A stretch of DNA of 64,000 bases, from positions 1,820,812-1,884,811 of the forward strand of contig CM077159.1 in the NCBI GenBank assembly GCA_039583875.1, read 5' to 3'. Positions 1 through 10,910 of this stretch are shown one piece after another. Within the stretch, counting starts at the first letter, position 1. Every line of letters begins with the position of its first letter. The position numbers and the translations under genes are program-made. Origin of the DNA: Platanthera guangdongensis. Lineage: Eukaryota > Streptophyta > Magnoliopsida > Asparagales > Orchidaceae. The notes under the pieces are model-generated. The model saw only the letters and a program-made list of their open reading frames with translations, did no database searches and had not been told where the DNA came from.

Positions 1-1264
1 ATAGTGCTTTAAATTCAGATTTAAAATCTTCTGAAGTAAAATCAAAAGAGCTGATTACCTGATCTTCTTCAGGTTGAGTCTCTGAGTCTGACTCTGACTC
101 CTCTTCCTCTGAGTTGTGTTGTGAGGCATTGATTGCCATCATGCAGAACTCCTTTTCCTCTGCATCATCATCATCATCACTGGAGCTGGAAGAGGCTTCT
201 GACTCCTCTTCAGTCTCACTCCAGGATTCAGCAACAAACCCTTTCCTTGTATGCTTATTTTTGCTGAAAGAAGGTTTGCTATTGCCACTCCTTTTGGAGT
301 CTTTCTCCTTTCTTCTCTCTTTTCTTTCCCTTCTGTCCTTGTTCTTGTTCTCTGGACAGTCAGGAACTATATGCCCTGGTTTCCTGCAACCAAAGCAAAT
401 AATGTCTTTGTTATTGCCAATGGACTTGTCATACCTTGGCTTATCCTGCTCCTTGTATGATCTTCTTCTGAAGTCCTTTCTGGCCATCTTATAGAATCTT
501 TTGGCCAATAAGCTGAGAAGTTCATCATTGCCTGTTCCTTTTTCTTCAGGCAGATCCTCAGTTGCCTTGAACGATATGGTCTTCTCCTTTCTTGTGGCTG
601 GTGAAGCAGCCTTCTGTTCTTCCTCTCTGTTCTTGATGAGTAGCTCATAAGATTTGAGCTTACCCAACAAGGCTTCAGTGGTGATCTCATTCAGACTTCT
701 GGCATCTTTAATTGGCCAGATTTTTGAATCCCAAGTGCTGGGAAAGCACATTAGGATCTTGTCATTAAGTTCTGTCAGTGAGATCTCTTTGTCTAATGTC
801 CTCAGTTCACTGAAAATTAGACTCAGTCTGTTGTACATGTCTCCCACTGACTCAGTTTCTCCCTTCTTGAAGTTCTCATATTGGGAGATGAGATGGGATC
901 TTCTGTCCTTTCTCTCATCAGCTGAGCCTGAAACTATTTCTGAGAGCTTGTCCCAAATCTCCTTGGCTGAATTACATTCAGCTACCTTTTGAAAAATGTC
1001 ATCTGACATTGTCTGAGCTAGAATGTTCATAGCCTTGGCATCAGCTACTTTCCACTTTTTGATGTCAGCATCTGTTCCTGATGGAGGTGGAACAGCATTT
1101 GTGCTTGTGCTCTCTGGGGGTCTTGGACACACTGTCAAAACAGAATTAAAAATATCTTCGTCAATAGAATTCATGTAGAGTCTAATCCTTGCTTTCCAAA
1201 GTGCAAACTTTGACAGATTGCACACTGGAGGTCTGGTGCTAGCATAATCTTTGTTTTGGGCCAT
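1..1264 (-). CDS. gag: Copia gag polyprotein, N-terminal part, runs off window
   Basis: Nucleocapsid/capsid protein of a SIRE-type copia element. The frame opens at an ATG at 1264-1262 (MAQNKDYASTRPPV) and I translated it to position 1 without a stop, about 421 codons. The first 230 residues form a UBN2-like gag domain, including a segment reading DKILMCFPSTWDSKIWPIKD. A zinc knuckle of form C-x2-C-x4-H-x4-C (CFGCRKPGHIVPDC) lies around residues 290-303. It is followed by a lysine/arginine-rich stretch and then an acidic Ser/Asp/Glu-rich tail. The start lies about 110 nt after the primer-binding site. The frame is intact here, unlike the sister gag at 5595; whether it fuses to pol cannot be seen. 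Confidence 0.9.
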   Translation of the reverse strand, partial: MAQNKDYASTRPPVCNLSKFALWKARIRLYMNSIDEDIFNSVLTVCPRPPESTSTNAVPPPSGTDADIKKWKVADAKAMNILAQTMSDDIFQKVAECNSAKEIWDKLSEIVSGSADERKDRRSHLISQYENFKKGETESVGDMYNRLSLIFSELRTLDKEISLTELNDKILMCFPSTWDSKIWPIKDARSLNEITTEALLGKLKSYELLIKNREEEQKAASPATRKEKTISFKATEDLPEEKGTGNDELLSLLAKRFYKMARKDFRRRSYKEQDKPRYDKSIGNNKDIICFGCRKPGHIVPDCPENKNKDRRERKERRKEKDSKRSGNSKPSFSKNKHTRKGFVAESWSETEEESEASSSSSDDDDDAEEKEFCMMAINASQHNSEEEESESDSETQPEEDQVISSFDFTSEDFKSEFKAL

Positions 1265-1372
1265 GATTTGTGCAAACAAAATCTAATAATAACAAAAAGA
1301 TCTAGTTTGGGATCTTGGGGTTCAGGTGTTAGCCTGTACAACCAATCAGGTATGGTATGTTTAACCAACCTC

Positions 1373-1384
1373 GCTCTGATACCA
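1373..1384 (-). other. Primer-binding site, initiator Met tRNA type
   Basis: The minus strand reads TGGTATCAGAGC, the standard plant initiator-Met-tRNA complement, two bases inside the LTR terminus. Confidence 0.9.
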
Positions 1385-1386
1385 AT

Positions 1387-2907
1387 TGAAAGGGAAACTA
1401 GATCTGATATACTCTAGAGGGGGGGTGAATAGAGTATATGGTGCTTTTAAAACACAAAAAAAAACTTTTGCAAAGCTTTACAACAATTGTTGTAATGAGT
1501 GTGAGCAGGGAAGCAGAAATAAAACTAATCACAAAACTAAGCTATGCAAGAGCTAAGCACAAGAAAATCTAGGCCAGAAACAAAAAGAAAACAAGCAGAA
1601 CCAGAGGACACAAGGAAATATAGTGGTTCCCCAAACTTGGGTACATCCACTCTTCTACCACCCTAGGTAGTAATCCACTGCAGGATGAGTTGATCAGGTG
1701 TCCTGGGCACCAATGAGCTTTTGATAAGGTGCTCAAAAACCAAATCAGATTTTTTGATCAGGTGTCTTGCCACCAATGAGCTTTTGACAAGGTGCTCAAA
1801 AACCAGATTCAAACTTTTGAAGGGAGTTTGAAAAACCCTTTACAGAGTGGGGGTGAGAGAGTTATGGCAGTCTTCTCTTTCTCAATCAACTGAGAAGACT
1901 AAGTGGATTGATGTCAAAGCTCCCCCTGAATCCTTGAAATCTTCAGGAAGAAAAGCTTTGCTGAGGGTGATAGGCCTTCAAAGATAGATCTCCAGCAATA
2001 GATGATTTCAGCAAGCTGAAATGTTGAGTGTCTGGAGTCTTGAAATGGTGTTGGCCTTGAACACTTTGAGAGCTGAAGAGATCTGAAGAATGCTTGATCT
2101 CTTTGATGAGTGTTCTTCTGAATTCTTCTTGACAGAAAATTTTGAAGGAGTCTCTATATACTGAGTTGTGTGTCCTATTCTTGTCAATCTCTATCTTGAT
2201 TCAAAAAACATTCTATCTTTTATTCGCTGTGCCAGAATAGAATATCACTCTGTCAAAGATAGCCGTTGGTCTGCATTGATTACAGCCTTAATTGCATAAT
2301 TTCTTCTGAAGGAAAGTCCACTGAATTATTCCTTGAAAAATCCCTTGAAACTTGGTCCAGAAGTAAATGAAAACGGCTAGCAGATCTTCTGAATTAAATG
2401 CAGAATAACTTCTAACTGATTTGAATTTGAATTCTGGAAGATAACTGAAAACGTCGAACTGAGCTCTGCTATCGTCGAGCTGAGCTCAGCGAACTGGAAA
2501 ATTCAAGCAACAAAATAATCGTCGATCTGAGCTCAAAGATCGTCGGACTGAGCTCAGAGATAAGGATCCAATGCAGAGTCAAAATCGTCGACCTGAGCTC
2601 ACCGATCGTCGAATGGAGTTCGACGATATTGTGAAGTTGAGCTCAGCGATCGTCGAGTGGAGTTCGACGATCTGCCGAAGTTGAGCTCGACGATCGTCGA
2701 TCTGAGTTCGACGAATCGTCGTGCTGAGCTCGACGATCAGACTTAGTCTCCAGACAGAAAAACTTGGTCTTCAGGGCAGCTTCCAATCCTAGACTTCTAA
2801 CCCTTAGACTCAATTCTAATTGACCTATTAAGCTATACAGAAGGTCAAACACAGATTCCTAGAGACATAGTGATCCTGACCCAAATTAGTAATAGGGTGT
2901 TCCAACA
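1387..2907 (-). repeat. Copia LTR 1 (1521 bp), shared between two units
   Basis: On the minus strand it starts TGTTGGAACACC and ends CCCTTTCA, with a PPT immediately upstream and a PBS immediately downstream. It carries the 'ggtacatccact...ctaccaccct' block also found in LTR 2, and a palindrome-rich array near its 5' end. Length and termini fit SIRE/Maximus LTRs. Confidence 0.88.
2449..2735. repeat. Palindrome array of TCGTCGA and GAGCTC units in LTR 1
   Basis: At least eight irregularly spaced copies of (A/G)TCGTCGA alternate with GAGCTC or GAGTTC, many forming short inverted repeats such as TCGACGATCGTCGA. The spacing is about 25-35 bp. The surrounding LTR is AT-rich, so the block stands out by composition. 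Confidence 0.8.
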
Positions 2908-2908
2908 A

Positions 2909-2921
2909 TCTCCCCCTATTT
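2909..2921 (-). other. Polypurine tract of copia unit
   Basis: The minus strand reads AAATAGGGGGAGA directly before the LTR start TGTTGG, the usual SIRE-type plus-strand priming site. Confidence 0.85.
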
Positions 2922-3021
2922 GGGTTAGGATTACTATTTACAGATTTTGGAAAAATTCAAATAACAACATACAATCAGAAAAGCATAAAAACAACATACA
3001 GACATTGCAGAAACATCACAG

Positions 3022-3039
3022 ATATATATATATATATAT
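3022..3039. repeat. (AT)n microsatellite
   Basis: A perfect run of nine AT dinucleotides between the ORF end at 3088 and the PPT. It lies in the element's 3' untranslated region. Confidence 0.95.
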
Positions 3040-3087
3040 GGCATCCAGATAGCAGTCAGAAAAACCAAAGATTGTCACCTTACAGAG

Positions 3088-4905
3088 TTACTTCTTCTCT
3101 TTGCTTTTAACCATCTTGATTTCTCTGTTAGGGTTCAGGGCTTCCTTGTTAGATCTAGTGTCATCAGCTGCACCCAAGTATGTTTGCTTTGAAGTCCTGG
3201 GAACCACAGCAGCAGGATGCAACTCCATGTATCTGTCTGCATCAAAGAACTTGCTGGAGGCATATCTTTCTAACTCCTTTTGTCTTTGCTCTGACATGGT
3301 AGAAATATTAGAAGTGTCTAAGCCTTGCTCTCTGGCTTTCTTTATCTGATCTAATACAGCCATTTCTTTCATTCTAGCAGTCCAAGAGGCTGGGTTCTTT
3401 TCAGGGTCCTCAAATGGTACAGGTGGCTCATACCTGTTGGAAGAAGTGTCTTGAGGAGGCCTAGCAGACACTGTCTCTTTGAGCTTAAAGGGGAATGGAC
3501 CAGAAGTAGTATCAGATGAAGCATGTCCTCCCCTGGAGTAAGGGTGCTGCCTGGAATGCCCTTTATAATATACCTGAATATCTCTTTGACTTCCCCTGTA
3601 TCCTCCTCTCCTGGAATAAGAACCCCTAGATTGGCTTTCCCTTTGATAAGATCTGGCATGGGGTTGATAGGGAGCCTGGCTTCTAGCTGGGGCTTGACTG
3701 GCAGAGCTTCCACCTGCACCTGCATCAGGAGGAGGTGGTGGAGGAGGGTAAGGGTGCTGGAACTGGGAGGAGCCCTTCTCATACTTTCTTTTCTTCTTCA
3801 TTGCTTTCAGCTGATTTTTAGAGTACTGCATCCAATGTTCAGTAATTTGGCAGTTATGCAGAATATAGTAAGGAATATCATTATCATCTTTTACTTTTGC
3901 AGGAGGAACCCTTTTCATAGCCTTGCTTCTAGCTTTCCTCTTCCTGGCAATAGTGGCAGCAGAGTCATCAGAGTCTGTCTTGAACTCATCAGAGTCAGAA
4001 CTCTGGGCATCATATATAGCATCTATCTTCTTCATAAGATCTTTCTTCAGTTGAATTGCAGCAGATGAGGCAGAAGCAGAAGGGGCAGCAGCAGGAACAG
4101 CAGCAAATACAACAGCAGATACAGGAACAACAGCAGATGGGGCAGCAGATTCAGCAGCAGATACAGAAGGAGAAGCAGAAACAACACTAGTAACTTCAGG
4201 AGTGATGGCAGCAGCAGCTTCAGTAACAACAACAAAATCTTCAGCAGATGGAGCAACAGAAGCTGGAGAAGTGACAGTAGCAGTGACATCATCAGAATCT
4301 GCAGCAGGCTCAAACACAGTGGCCTCTATCATCAGAAAATCCTGGGATGTTTGCTCATCAGAAGCAATTTGAATTTCAGCAGTAGGGAGAACAACTTCAG
4401 CATTAGCATCAACAATTTCAGAAGCAAAGGCAGACCTTTCTTCATCAGCAGCAGCAGCAGTAATCACTGAGAGTACAAAGGAGGAAATAATGCTGGGGTC
4501 ACAGCCAGAGAAAGGCACCAGAGCCTTGGATAGATCTTCTGGGGGATGGACAACATTAGGCTCTCGGAGATGGCTGAAGTATGCAGTATCAAAGGCAGAA
4601 AGCAAAGACCTTAGATCTATTGCCAAAACTGCAGTAGGAGCCTGGACTGGAGTAGCAGCAACAGGAGCAGCAGATACAAAAACAACAGCAGCAGCAGCAG
4701 TATCAACAACAGGAGCAGAAGCAGCAGCAACAGCAGCATGAAGGCTGGCTTCATATGGCATCTCCCCCTGCCTGGATGCAGATACATCTGTATCAAGGCA
4801 CACTGCTGGAGGTGCGGCCTGAGGAAGGAGGGAGGAAAGCCCTATATGCTCATCATTAACAGGTGGAGCTTCTGATCCTTCAACTTCTTTGAAGGCAATG
4901 CTTGG
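3088..4905 (-). CDS. Unrecognised ORF downstream of gag, before the PPT
   Basis: An open frame of about 605 codons, counted from the codon after the gag stop at 4908-4906; it has no ATG at its head and its first usable alternative start is GTG at 4803. The first ~250 residues are Ala/Ser/Val-rich low complexity, encoded by GCA/GCT-type trinucleotide runs. They are followed by basic patches (KRKARSKAMKR), a seven-proline run, an Arg/Gly/Tyr-rich stretch and a charged C-terminus ending KSKEKK. No protease, RT, integrase or transmembrane segment is visible. Its place between gag and PPT matches where SIRE-type elements carry an extra (env-like) ORF, but I see no envelope feature. It lies in the same frame as gag. 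It may be a deletion fusion that removed pol. Confidence 0.5.
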   Translation of the reverse strand, partial: PSIAFKEVEGSEAPPVNDEHIGLSSLLPQAAPPAVCLDTDVSASRQGEMPYEASLHAAVAAASAPVVDTAAAAVVFVSAAPVAATPVQAPTAVLAIDLRSLLSAFDTAYFSHLREPNVVHPPEDLSKALVPFSGCDPSIISSFVLSVITAAAADEERSAFASEIVDANAEVVLPTAEIQIASDEQTSQDFLMIEATVFEPAADSDDVTATVTSPASVAPSAEDFVVVTEAAAAITPEVTSVVSASPSVSAAESAAPSAVVPVSAVVFAAVPAAAPSASASSAAIQLKKDLMKKIDAIYDAQSSDSDEFKTDSDDSAATIARKRKARSKAMKRVPPAKVKDDNDIPYYILHNCQITEHWMQYSKNQLKAMKKKRKYEKGSSQFQHPYPPPPPPPDAGAGGSSASQAPARSQAPYQPHARSYQRESQSRGSYSRRGGYRGSQRDIQVYYKGHSRQHPYSRGGHASSDTTSGPFPFKLKETVSARPPQDTSSNRYEPPVPFEDPEKNPASWTARMKEMAVLDQIKKAREQGLDTSNISTMSEQRQKELERYASSKFFDADRYMELHPAAVVPRTSKQTYLGAADDTRSNKEALNPNREIKMVKSKEKK

Positions 4906-5595
4906 CTATTTTCGCCCTGGTGTGGAGGTTTTCTGCTCAACATCTTCTCTGGTCTTCATCAGCTGCTCATAAGATCTGAGCTTTCCCAATAGAGACTCAG
5001 TAGTGATCTCATTCATACTTCTTGCCTCCTTGATTGGCCAGATCCTGGAATCCCATGAGCTACGGAAGCACATGAGAATCTTGTCATTGATCTCAGTCAG
5101 GGTTATCTCCTTGTCCAAGGTTTTTATCTCATTTACAATTGAGCTATGTCTATTATACTTATCACCCACTGACTTAGATTCTTCTTTCTTGAAATTCTCA
5201 AATTGGGAGATGAGATTTGATCTCCTATCTTTTATCTCATCTGCAGATCCAACAACCATCTAATTTAGGGAATCCCAGATGGCTTTACCTGAGGTGCACT
5301 CTACCACTTTCTGGAAAATGTCATCTGACATTGTCTGAGCCAGAATTTTCATGGCCTTGGCATCAACTATCTTGGCCTTCTTCTGTGTATCTGTCCACTC
5401 AAGTGGTGGAACAGTATGAGTGTTGGAAGTTGCAGTACATGTAGCCACTACAGCTGGTGGACCTGTCAAGATAGGATTAAAAATATCTTCATCAATGGAG
5501 TTTATATATAATTTAATTTTTGCCTTCCAGATAGCAAACTTATTCAATTTGCAAACTGGAGGTCTGGTGCTTGTATAGTCCTTGTTTTGTGCCAT
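4906..5595 (-). pseudogene. gag: Copia gag, truncated, one internal amber stop
   Basis: Opens at ATG 5595-5593 with nearly the same N-terminus as the gag at 1264 (MAQNKDYTSTRPPV). It reads through the UBN2-like domain, with matching blocks such as DDIFQKV and LNEITTE/MNEITTE. An in-frame TAG lies at 5262-5260, where the sister gag has a Glu codon. A second TAG at 4908-4906 falls at the equivalent of another charged position, about 230 residues in. The zinc knuckle and acidic tail of the sister gag are missing. The frame continues directly into the ORF at 4905-3088. Most likely a nonfunctional deletion derivative; stop-codon readthrough cannot be excluded but the context after each TAG is not CARYYA. 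Confidence 0.85.
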
Positions 5596-5678
5596 GGTAT
5601 AATTAATATGCTAGAGAAATTTAGATCTTAGAAGGATCTGTTGGTTCAATTGTTACCTTGTACAACCTAACAAACTTT

Positions 5679-5690
5679 GCACTGATACCA
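5679..5690 (-). other. Primer-binding site, one-base variant
   Basis: The minus strand reads TGGTATCAGTGC, one mismatch from the Met-tRNA site, two bases from the LTR 2 terminus. Confidence 0.8.
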
Positions 5691-5692
5691 AT

Positions 5693-7196
5693 TGAAAGAT
5701 AGGGGATAGATCTAATATACTCTAGAGGGGGGGGGGGGGGGGTGAATAGAGTAATTTAAAATCTTTTGGCTGTTTTTATAATTTATCAGAGAAACAAGTG
5801 ATAGTAGTAATATAAAATGAAATAAAAATTTGGCTAAACTACACAATCACAGCACAACAAAACAAAGAAGAATAAACACACAGACAACACAAGAATTTAT
5901 AGTGGTTCCCCAAATCTGGGTACATCCACTCGTCTACCACCCTGATAGGAATCCACTAGCAGTTTTTTGATCAGGTGACCGCCACCATAGGTTTTTGCTA
6001 AGGTGCCTTGTCACCACAAGATCTATTTGCAGGGAGATCTGACAACCCTTTAGGCTTTTGATCAGGTGCCCAAAAACTAACAAAAACTTTTGAAGGGAGT
6101 TAATAAACCCTTTATACAGGAGGTTAAGAAGGTGATGTTGTCTTCTTTTTCTCTAAACAACAGAAAAGACTTCAGTGGATTGCTGGCGTCAAAGCTCCCC
6201 CCTAAGATGTTGAAATGTTCAGGAAGACTGGAGCTTTGCTCAGGGTGTAGGTCTTCAGCCTTGACTTGCTGAAATCTAGGAACTTGTAGACTGATCTAGA
6301 AGTGTTGTCTTTGAGGATTCCTGAAGTAGACATTGAAGAGGACACTTGATAAATGTTTGATATTCTTCTTCAATCTTCTGTAAGATCAAGAGGAAAATAG
6401 CTTGTTTTCCTACACAGAGGAGTAGAGTTCTTATGTATATTGTTCTGTGTAGGTGTATCTCTTCTACTTATTCTTCTTAGCTGTCAAAAACAAATCTCTC
6501 ATTTATATCCTGTTGTCTAATACTGCTTTTGAATTTTGAAAAATAAGTATTAATCGCTGATTATATCTGGAAATTGAAACGGCTGGAATATAGTCTATAA
6601 AGAGTTTCACCAACTGTCACAGTAAAATAAGCAAGTAATTAACTCTAATGAAATTAATAATTAATGTTGCAATAAATGACTATATTCTTGAGAATGTGAG
6701 CATTAATTACTCTGAGAATTACCACCAAATAATAGAATGAATTATGGACAGAAATATGAAAAACTTATCCTTCTGACTCGAAATAGAGTTCGTCGACCTC
6801 TGGGCATATTTCGTCGACCGGAGTTCCAAGTTCGTCAAGTTGAGAGATCTTATTCGTCAACCTAAGCTCTGCAAACCTCAATCTGGAAATATCTTGTTAA
6901 TTCCGAGCTCCAAGTTCGTCGATCAGAGAATCTGTCTTGAGGAAGAAATCGTCGACATGAGCTCAAATATCTTCGTGCTCAACTCAGAGAAAGAACTCTG
7001 AGTTCATCGATCTGAGATTGACGATTGTCGAGCTGAGTTCGAAGAACTTCGAAATAATACTCTAAACTCTGAAATCTTCTAAGTCTCAAGTCTCCTAAAG
7101 TCCATTACAGGCTGGTCCATGAAGATTTATTCTAATGACTAGCCTAAACTCTAGGACTGACAAACTTGATCCTGACTATACAAGGTGTGTCAAACA
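5693..7196 (-). repeat. Copia LTR 2 (1504 bp)
   Basis: On the minus strand it starts TGTTTGACACACC and ends TATCTTTCA next to the PBS. It shares internal blocks with LTR 1 (the 'ctagaggggggtgaatag' and 'ggtacatccact' segments) but differs greatly elsewhere. It contains a 16-G run at 5727-5742 and a TCGTCGA/GAGTTC-rich stretch at about 6775-7065, like the array in LTR 1. The sequence just outside is TCCTA (7197-7201), the expected target-duplication copy; its partner lies outside the window. Confidence 0.85.
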
Positions 7197-9692
7197 TCCT
7201 AATAGTGAACCTTAGCACAAATCCAAACTCGCGATCCAACAGCTTTTCCACCGAATTGTCCATCCTGTTCGGGATGAAGTTCCACACTTTATTTAGACGA
7301 TCAACGATAACCCAGATGGCGTCATTTACCTTCTGCGATCTTGACAAACCATGCACAAAATCCATGGATATATCGTCGAACTTCCAATCCGGTATAGGCA
7401 AATACTTCAAAAATCCACAGGGCTTCTGACATTCGGCCTTCAACAAGGCACAAGTATAACACTTTGCCACATATAGCGCTATGTCCTTCTTCAGTCATGT
7501 CAAATAGAACAGCTTTTTAATATCTTTATACATTTTTGTGCTCCCGAGGTGAATTAAGTACTTGGTAAAATGAGCCTTGTACATTAATTCTTCTAATATA
7601 TTACCCACCTTTGGAATGCACAATCCACTGTTCTTCCACAACAACCATCATCAACAGTAAACTAGGCATTTAACCCATCCAAAGACTCAGCCATGTAGCG
7701 TTTCATACTGTCATCAAACTCCAAAGCCTTCCAAACCCAGTCAGCGAAGTCATTCTGAACCTCTGTCCAATACAAATGTGCTTCAATACTATACCTCCTA
7801 CCAAAGCAAGAGATCTTTAATGCCTCCAAATCACGAATAAGATACTCATCATGCATCAGTATCTAATTAGCCTATGTTGGAGCTCTGCGACTTAACTCAT
7901 CTACAACCGCATTACCTTTGTCAGGGACATAATGTATTTTGAAGGTATAGTCCCCAAGGAACTTCATCCAACTATGCTGGCGCATATTTAAGTCCTTTTG
8001 AGCCAACAGATACTTCAAACTCTTATGGTCTGTATAGATATCGGCCTTCATGCCATACAAGTAGTTCCACCACATCTTCCGACCGAAAATCACGGCCCCT
8101 AACTCCAAAACATGGACGGGATAGTACCTCTCATGCACTTTCAACTGGCATGAGCCATATGCTATCACCTTCCCATGTTGTAGCAAAATGCAGCCTAAGC
8201 ATCTCTGTAAGGCATCGTTGTATATCTGAAAGCCCTCTGTTCCACGTGGCAAGCACAAAATATTCACCATGGTTAAATGACTTATAAGTCTTCGAAAGCT
8301 TGCGTGCATGCTGGCAACCACACAAATTTCTGATCCTTCCTTGTTGGGGTCGTGAGGGGTAACGCTTTCTGCAAAAAGTTCTCCACGAAGTCCATGTAGT
8401 TGTCGGCAAGTCCCAAAAAACTCTGGACTTCCGCCACAGAAGGCAATACGGGCCACTCCCGTATCGCAACCATCTTCGACGGACCCTTGTAACTCCCTCT
8501 CTACTAACAATGTGACTAAATAATGTGATCGAAGATAGACAAAACTCACACTTAGAGATCCTAGCATACAACTGATTACTCCTCAGGGTCCGCAGAACAA
8601 TATGTAAATGCTCCGCATGATCATCCTCGGACTGGGAGTACAATAGGATATCATTAACAAAGACTATCACGAACCGATCCAAATACTCTCTGAACATCCG
8701 GTTCATTAACTCCATAAACATGGATGGCACATTGTCAGCCCAAAAGGCATGATAATGAACTTGTGATGCCCATATCGTGTATTGAATGATGTCTTGGGGA
8801 TAACACTTTCCCAGATTCTCAACTGATAATATCCAGACTTTAGATCTAGTTTAGAGTATACATTCAATCCAACTAGCTGGTTGAACAGGTCATCAATCCT
8901 TGGAATTGGGTACTTGTTCTTATCTGTCAACTTATTCAAATCTCGATAATTAACACAGAGCCACAAACTTTCATCCTCTTCTTCATGAGGTGGACCGGAG
9001 CGGTCCAAGGCGATGAACTCAGACGCACATACCCCTGCTCTATCAATATTTGAAGCTGCACCTTCAATTCTGCCACCTCTATTATTACTAAGCGATAAGG
9101 AGACCGCAATACCAGTTTGGCATCGGGCATCAACTCGATGGTAAATTAGATCTCTCTCTGAGGTGGAGCTCCAGGGATAATTTCAGGATAAAATTCGGCA
9201 AACTCTGACACCACCAGAATATTGACCAAATCAGGCTTGGTCTTCTTAGCCTCTAGTAGGGTGAAGAACAACTCCGCCCCCACACATACTGCTTTGACTA
9301 CTTGGAGTGCAGACATCAGCATCTTGCTCTATCCCTTCATACTAGAGAAAGTAGTTTCATGACTTGTGTTCAACCCCAGCTTGACCGTCTTTAGACTGTA
9401 ATCAATGAAAGCATGTTGCTCTGAGAGTCAATCCATGCCAAAGATCACATCAAACTCCACTATTGGCAGTAGTGATGCTTCCAAGTCAAAAGCTTGACTT
9501 CCTATCAGCACCTTAACGCAACAGACCCTATCTGGGCGCATCAAACACTCGTTAGGCAACAACACATCCAGTCTTTCCATCACCATAGAAGAAGGTACTT
9601 TGATACGTGATATGTAGTCCCCGAATAGGAAAGAGTGTGAAGCTCCTATATCGAACAGTTCTCGAGCAGGATAGTCCATAATTACGACAATC
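7197..9692 (-). pseudogene. pol: Chromovirus pol remnant (PR-RT-RH-INT), multiply broken
   Basis: Aligns in order with the intact pol of element D. The protease has LFDIGAS (about 9655). RT pieces include [10 protein letters not shown], the ...[13 protein letters not shown] block and an active-site segment FVNDILLYS near 8650, where FIDD is expected, so the first catalytic Asp is replaced by Asn. RNase H has the [10 protein letters not shown] block near 8015. The integrase has CYTCALLKAEC and the ISMDFVHGL block near 7350, with the first catalytic Asp. Several frame changes and stops separate these pieces (for example near 9128, 8706, 8567 and 7860). The frame ends where LTR 2 begins. Nonfunctional. 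Confidence 0.88.
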
Positions 9693-9769
9693 CTTAAACA
9701 TGACAGTTGTACAACCAATGCATAAGGCATAAGGTATATAAAGCTTTACGGCTAAAATCTAACAAATAC
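9693..9769 (-). other. Intron-like segment at gag/protease boundary of F (77 nt)
   Basis: The donor on the minus strand is ACAG|GTATTTG and the acceptor is TTTAAG|GATT. Position and length match the segments in C (77 nt) and D (75 nt). A one-base deletion just after the acceptor breaks the downstream frame in this dead copy. Confidence 0.45.
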
Positions 9770-9770
9770 C

Positions 9771-10910
9771 TGTAACCACATCGCCTTGTTTGATGGCATC
9801 CTATTGGTAAGGTTGTATACTCTTGAATGTGTCGGAGCATGTTGGGATGCGGTCAACTCCACCATCTTCCCTTTCCCAGCAAACGATGCTCCTGCCTTGT
9901 TCTCCAATTTGCTACTCCAACACTCGAGCACCATGTGTCATATCTTTCCATAGTTATACAAATAAATTTGGCCTCCTCGCCCAGATGATACTCAAGTAAT
10001 AACAGACAATGTAGTCAATTCAGAAGTTTTGGGCTTCTTGTACCACTTTCGATGCCCAGGCATTGATGAACATGGAACTTTAAATTCTAACCTCTTCACC
10101 ACAAAGTTCTTCTTACCTTGAACCCCTTTCAGATCCTTCTCAAGAGATCGGGTTGTATTGACCAGGGTCAAAAAACACTACATCATCGGTCCTGCGAGCA
10201 ACAACCTCAGATCGTCATGTAGTACTTCATAGAACTGGTTGATATTGCGCTCCTTATCAGTAAAAGTAGAGCCAGCATATCGTCCAAATATCATGAACTC
10301 ATGCAGGTAGACGTCCACGCTACTCTCACCCCGAGTCAGCCTCTAAAATTGGCTTTCCATTGCAATTTGTTGCGGTGACAGGACATACCGTGTCAGGAAT
10401 AATCTCGAGAACTCCTCTTTCGAGATATTAGTGAGTTATCACCCAGCAAAGTGATGGAGCTCTAACTCATCCCACCACAATCTTGCTTCACTATCCAGAA
10501 AGAAAGTGGCTATCGTAACCTTCTGCCACTCCTCAGTCTCTGTTGCGAGCATGACTCTATTAACCCTAGAAAGTCAATCCTCAACATGCGTTGGGGTTTC
10601 ATTCCACGCAAATACTATTGGGTTAAAGCTCATCACGTGCTTTAGTTGCTTTTCAGATGTTCTTCTTTGCACCACCGGTTCTGCCGCTACTTGATACACC
10701 ACGATGTGCTCCACTACTCCAAGAGGTACTTGACCCAAATTTAGAGTAGGAGGCTATACTTGCCTCCCTGGTTAGGCATTGATCATTTCAAACACAGCGT
10801 CAGCTACCATTCATATGGTCTCAGCAGGAGGGGTCACATGCACGCCATTAGGCGCACTACTATCCATATAGTGCTGACATTGGGACTGCTCTGCACCACT
10901 CCTAGTAACC
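9771..10910 (-). pseudogene. gag: Chromovirus gag remnant
   Basis: Segments match the gag of D: a start region V-T-R-S-G at 10910, a middle capsid region between about 10640 and 10150, and a C-terminal stretch near 9850 (ASQHAPTHSRVYNL versus ASHYAPAQPRVYNL in D). Stops and frameshifts are frequent, and a clear zinc knuckle is no longer recognisable in one frame. As in the other family members there is no ATG at the head; the codon in the start position is GTT, preceded by TATAG. Confidence 0.75.

Larger units (their letters stand above)
1..7196 (-). mobile_element. SIRE/Maximus-type Ty1-copia tandem array (A)
   Basis: Read on the minus strand the order is LTR (7196 to 5693), PBS, gag, a second ORF, PPT, LTR (2907 to 1387), PBS, and a second gag running off the window edge. 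One LTR therefore serves as 3' end of one unit and 5' end of the next. No protease, integrase, RT or RNase H is present between the two LTRs. The two LTRs and the two gags are related but clearly diverged, so this is not one element with its own LTR pair. The right end abuts integrase sequence of element F, giving an insertion boundary at 7196/7197. The left end is outside the window. Confidence 0.85.

Noticed and set aside
4047..4741. Leu-rich ORF on the minus strand and Ala-rich ORF on the plus strand across 4047-4741
   Set aside because: Shadow frames of the GCA/GCT trinucleotide-rich ORF at 3088-4905.
5727..5742. Run of 16 G as a telomere-like or G-quadruplex feature
   Set aside because: A single mononucleotide run expanded from the GGGGGG present in LTR 1 at the same place; slippage is sufficient, and assembly error in such runs is common.
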